Positions 61,383 to 64,000 of a stretch of DNA of 64,000 bases are shown one piece after another. The stretch is taken from NCBI GenBank assembly GCA_964408795.1, contig CAYPAW010000060.1:1-64000 (forward strand), written 5' to 3'. The position numbers and the translations under genes were made by a program. The stretch comes from JABMQB01 sp964408795 (GTDB lineage: Bacteria; Bacteroidota; Bacteroidia; Bacteroidales; Prolixibacteraceae). Numbering within the stretch: position 1 is the stretch's first letter; every line of letters begins with the position of its first letter. The notes beneath the pieces were generated by a model. The model did not search any database. It was given only the letters and a program-made list of their open reading frames with translations, and was not told the origin of the DNA.

Positions 61383-63530
61383 ATGAAGCGATCTTTTTAT
61401 TTATTCTTAGGGACTCTTTTATTGTCGGTTTCCCTGGTTTATGCGGAGGACGGATATGGATTATGGATGCAATATAAAAAAGCTCCTGAGGAGGTACTGG
61501 ATGTATACCGGCAGAAGGTGAAAAGTTATTTCATTGCAGGAGAAACACCCACAATGGACATTGTGGGAGAAGAGCTTTCTATGGGGCTGACGGGTATCCT
61601 GGGAAGGATGGTTGATGTTGTTTCTGAACCCGAAGAGGGATGCGTGGCAGCAGGAAGAATTTCTGAATTGCCCTTTGAACTTACAGGGAAAATCGCAAAT
61701 CAGGTGAAAAAGACCGGAAATGAGGGATTTGTTATTGCTACCCTGGAGACAGAAGGAAAAAAAATGATTCTGATTACCGCCAATACCGAACCTGGGGTTC
61801 TCTACGGAGTATTTCATTTTCTGCGGTTCATGCAGACAGGTGAAGACATCACAACCCTGGATATTGTAAGTACTCCGGGAGTAACGCTCCGGGTGCTGAA
61901 TCACTGGGATAATCTGGACCGTACTGTGGAGCGGGGGTATGCCGGTTTTTCTCTTTGGGACTGGCACAGGCTGCCCGGTTACATCGATTCACGGTATCAG
62001 GATTATGCCCGTGCCAATGCCTCCATTGGGATCAACGGAACGGTACTAAACAATGTAAATGCCAATCCCCTGATGCTTACACCTGCCTATCTTGAGAAAG
62101 CCGCTGCTCTGGCTGATGTATTTCGTCCTTACGGATTGAAAGTCTATCTTTCGGTGAAATTTAGTTCTCCCCGGGATATTGGGGGGCTTAAGACAGCCGA
62201 CCCACTGAATCCGGAAGTCCGGGAATGGTGGAAAAAAAAGATGGATGAGGTGTATGAATGGATTCCTGATTTTGGAGGGTTGCTGATCAAAGCCAACTCC
62301 GAAGGGCAACCCGGACCTCAGAATTACAACCGGACCCATGCCGAAGGAGCCAATATGTTGGCCGATGCCATTGCTCCCCATGGGGGAGTCATCATGTGGC
62401 GGGCTTTTGTGTATGATAATAACGTCCCGGAAGATCGTGCCAAGCAGGCATTGAACGAATTTAAGCCCCTCGACGGACAGTTTCGCGACAATGTGCTGGT
62501 GCAGGTCAAAAACGGTCCCATTGATTTTCAGCCACGCGAACCTTTTCACCCCTTATTTGGGGCGATGCCCGGGACTCCCCTGATGATGGAATTCCAGATC
62601 ACGCAGGAATACCTCGGTCAGGCTACCACCCTTTGTTACCTGGCTCCTCTTTTTAAAGAGTGTCTTGAATCAGATACCTATGCCAAAGGAAAAGGTTCTA
62701 CGGTGGACAGGATCGTTGACGGAAGCCTCGAAGGGCATGCCCTGAGCGGTATGGCAGGGGTCGCCAATACCGGTACCGATCGCAACTGGACCGGCCACCT
62801 TTTCGGGCAGGCTAACTGGTATACCTTTGGAAGAATCGCATGGAAACACGCATTGACCCCGGAAGAGATCGCCGTCGAATGGATTAAAATGACCTTCTCT
62901 CAGGATCCCTCTATTGTTGATCCGATTAAAAAGATCATGCTTGCCTCCCGGGAGGCCGTAGTGAATTATATGACCCCCCTGGGTCTGCATCACATCATGG
63001 GACGCGGACACCACTACGGGCCGGGACCCTGGGTTACTGGCGGACGCCCCGATTGGACCTCCCTCTATTACCACCGGGCCGATGAAAAGGGAATCGGCTT
63101 CGATCGGACTCCCTCAGGGAGCAACGCCGTAAACCAGTATTATCAACCCGTGGCCGATAAATATGCCAACCTCGAAACCTGCCCCGATGAATACCTCCTC
63201 TGGTTTCATCATCTCCCCTGGAACTACCCAATGCGCTCAGGAAAAACCCTCTGGGAAGAACTGTGTCTCCATTATTACCAGGGCGTGGAAAGCGTCCGGA
63301 ATTTTCAGAAAATATGGAAATCCCTGGAAGGGAAAATCGATGAAGAAAAATTTAACCACGTACGAATGTTGCTCGAGGTCCAAGAGGAAGAAGCCGTGTG
63401 GTGGCGGAATTCCTGTGTTCTTTATTTTCAGCAGTTCTCGAAAAAACCCATTCCTGAAGGCCTCGAAAAACCGGAGAATACACTTGAATACTATCAAGAT
63501 TTGCATTTCCCGTTTGCCCCGGGTAATTAA
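61383..63530 (+). CDS. Glycoside hydrolase family 67 alpha-glucuronidase
   Basis: Removes 4-O-methyl-glucuronic acid side groups from glucuronoxylan fragments. With ATG 61383 the product has 715 residues (ATG 61374 would add three), beginning with a signal peptide (MKRSFYLFLGTLLLSVSLVYAED), hence periplasmic. Family signatures are ILITANTEPGVLYGVFHFLR, LRVLNHWDNLDRTVERGYAG, the acid region GLLIKANSEGQPGPQ and the base region DGQFRDNVLVQVKNGPIDFQPREP, both with the conserved acidic residues. The C-terminal HRADEKGIGFDRTPSGSNA also fits. The GH3 gene is divergent from it, and the promoter is shared in the gap. Confidence 0.95.
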   Translation: MKRSFYLFLGTLLLSVSLVYAEDGYGLWMQYKKAPEEVLDVYRQKVKSYFIAGETPTMDIVGEELSMGLTGILGRMVDVVSEPEEGCVAAGRISELPFELTGKIANQVKKTGNEGFVIATLETEGKKMILITANTEPGVLYGVFHFLRFMQTGEDITTLDIVSTPGVTLRVLNHWDNLDRTVERGYAGFSLWDWHRLPGYIDSRYQDYARANASIGINGTVLNNVNANPLMLTPAYLEKAAALADVFRPYGLKVYLSVKFSSPRDIGGLKTADPLNPEVREWWKKKMDEVYEWIPDFGGLLIKANSEGQPGPQNYNRTHAEGANMLADAIAPHGGVIMWRAFVYDNNVPEDRAKQALNEFKPLDGQFRDNVLVQVKNGPIDFQPREPFHPLFGAMPGTPLMMEFQITQEYLGQATTLCYLAPLFKECLESDTYAKGKGSTVDRIVDGSLEGHALSGMAGVANTGTDRNWTGHLFGQANWYTFGRIAWKHALTPEEIAVEWIKMTFSQDPSIVDPIKKIMLASREAVVNYMTPLGLHHIMGRGHHYGPGPWVTGGRPDWTSLYYHRADEKGIGFDRTPSGSNAVNQYYQPVADKYANLETCPDEYLLWFHHLPWNYPMRSGKTLWEELCLHYYQGVESVRNFQKIWKSLEGKIDEEKFNHVRMLLEVQEEEAVWWRNSCVLYFQQFSKKPIPEGLEKPENTLEYYQDLHFPFAPGN

Positions 63531-63540
63531 CTGGCAACCC

Positions 63541-64000
63541 ATGAAAAAATTGTTCCTGCTGAGTTCTGTATTCTTTGTGATGGTTCATGGTGCGTATTGC
63601 CAATCCTTGATGGAACGGTTTCAAAAAGCAGAACAATACCTGCCAAAAAATACCTCCAAACTTGTGATAAACGCAGCCATAAGGCCTGTTGAAGTTGAGA
63701 ATTCAACCCATGAAGTCTGGTTGCCCGAGGGGGGAAAATGTTGTGTGGATTCTTATTTGCGGGTGAATATCCTTGGAGAACACGTTGTGAAACCTGCTTC
63801 AAGCCTCCACCTCGCAGGTGAGCTGATAAAACACAACAAAGAAATTAAGCTGCTGATCATTCCAAACCGAAGCCACGGATTATCTGATCACCCTTACTTT
63901 ATCAGGAAACGGTGGGACTGGTTTGTGAAACATCTGCTGAAGAAAAAACCACCCAAAGAGTATGAAACGAGGATGGTTAATAGTTACACCCAGGGCAATG
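63541..64000 (+). pseudogene. Internally deleted S9 prolyl oligopeptidase (DPP IV-like) remnant, runs off window
   Basis: A frame opens with a signal peptide (MKKLFLLSSVFFVMVHGAYCQ), then SLMERFQKAEQYLPKNTSKLV, an S9 N-terminal pattern resembling the start of the S9 peptidase at 46912 (where AERFSPEKIERMVF occurs). After about 50 residues it jumps to HVVKPASSLHLAGELIKHNKE, RSHGLSDHPYFIRKRWDWFV and KHLL, which is the C-terminal end of the S9 hydrolase domain with its catalytic His. The middle of about 600 residues, including nucleophile Ser, is missing. The frame continues past the usual terminus (KEYE) into a repeat. No frameshift is needed to read it. An assembly error is an alternative explanation. 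Confidence 0.7.
63961..64000 (+). repeat. 40-nt dispersed repeat, copy 2 (window edge)
   Basis: It matches 58448-58487 at 33 of 40 positions and lies just after the last peptidase-like residues. Its extent beyond the window is unknown. Confidence 0.55.

Noticed and set aside
1..64000. tRNA, rRNA, tmRNA, CRISPR, phage and intact insertion sequences
   Set aside because: None was recognised by eye. A covariance or repeat search would be needed to exclude short or degenerate examples.

Overview
This 64 kb window reads as chromosomal DNA of a Bacteroidota bacterium, most likely in the Bacteroidales/Marinilabiliales range. The signs are a conserved ftsX-DUF3098-uppP-truB-queA gene string, an rplM-rpsI-rpsB-tsf ribosomal block, an atpD-atpC pair separated from the rest of the ATP synthase genes, a eukaryote-like long IleS, a DksA-like protein beside lspA, and repeated matches to the Bacteroidota promoter consensus (TTTG, about 19 nt, TAnnTTTG). 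A glycyl radical enzyme with its activase points to anaerobic or facultative life. I saw no rRNA, tRNA, CRISPR array, phage or intact insertion sequence.

Layout. 1-15.6 kb: an efflux block of a truncated ABC ATPase, a giant ABC permease fused to a peptidase-like domain, a TolC-type channel, a lipoprotein adaptor, an RND pump, a second RND pump fused to an ABC ATPase, and an ABC permease. 15.6-20.2 kb: a small TM1266-like regulator, a U32 tRNA/rRNA hydroxylation-type protein and a large DUF3352 membrane-anchored protein. 20.2-25.3 kb (minus strand): a methyltransferase, queA, truB, uppP, DUF3098 and ftsX. 25.3-31.1 kb: rplM, rpsI, rpsB, tsf, pyrH, frr and a lipoprotein aldose epimerase. 31.2-40.2 kb: ileS, dksA-like, lspA, cysS, ribE and a folM/folB/folK-like pterin cluster. 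40.4-46.9 kb: an MMPL/RND exporter overlapping a polyprenyl synthase, atpD-atpC and a heptosyltransferase-like glycosyltransferase. 46.9-54.9 kb: an S9 peptidase, a secreted isoaspartyl methyltransferase, PAP2 and CPBP membrane proteins, an extended SDR and a secreted beta-propeller protein. 55.1-58.3 kb: a glycyl radical activase and an enzyme whose visible active-site residues fit trans-4-hydroxy-L-proline dehydratase. 58.6-63.5 kb: divergent GH3 (xylosidase-like) and GH67 (alpha-glucuronidase) genes for glucuronoxylan breakdown. The window ends in an apparently internally deleted S9 peptidase remnant.

The most unusual item is the 1575-residue RND-ABC fusion (10095-14822). Its ABC domain also appears to be split by a membrane insert between its first strand and the Walker A region. 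It sits directly upstream of an ABC-2 permease, so one operon seems to couple RND-type and ABC-type transport. Several dispersed palindromic repeats lie between genes, including a nearly identical 62-nt pair in opposite orientation at 22.4 and 29.0 kb. They resemble REP elements and are not explained by any gene in the window.
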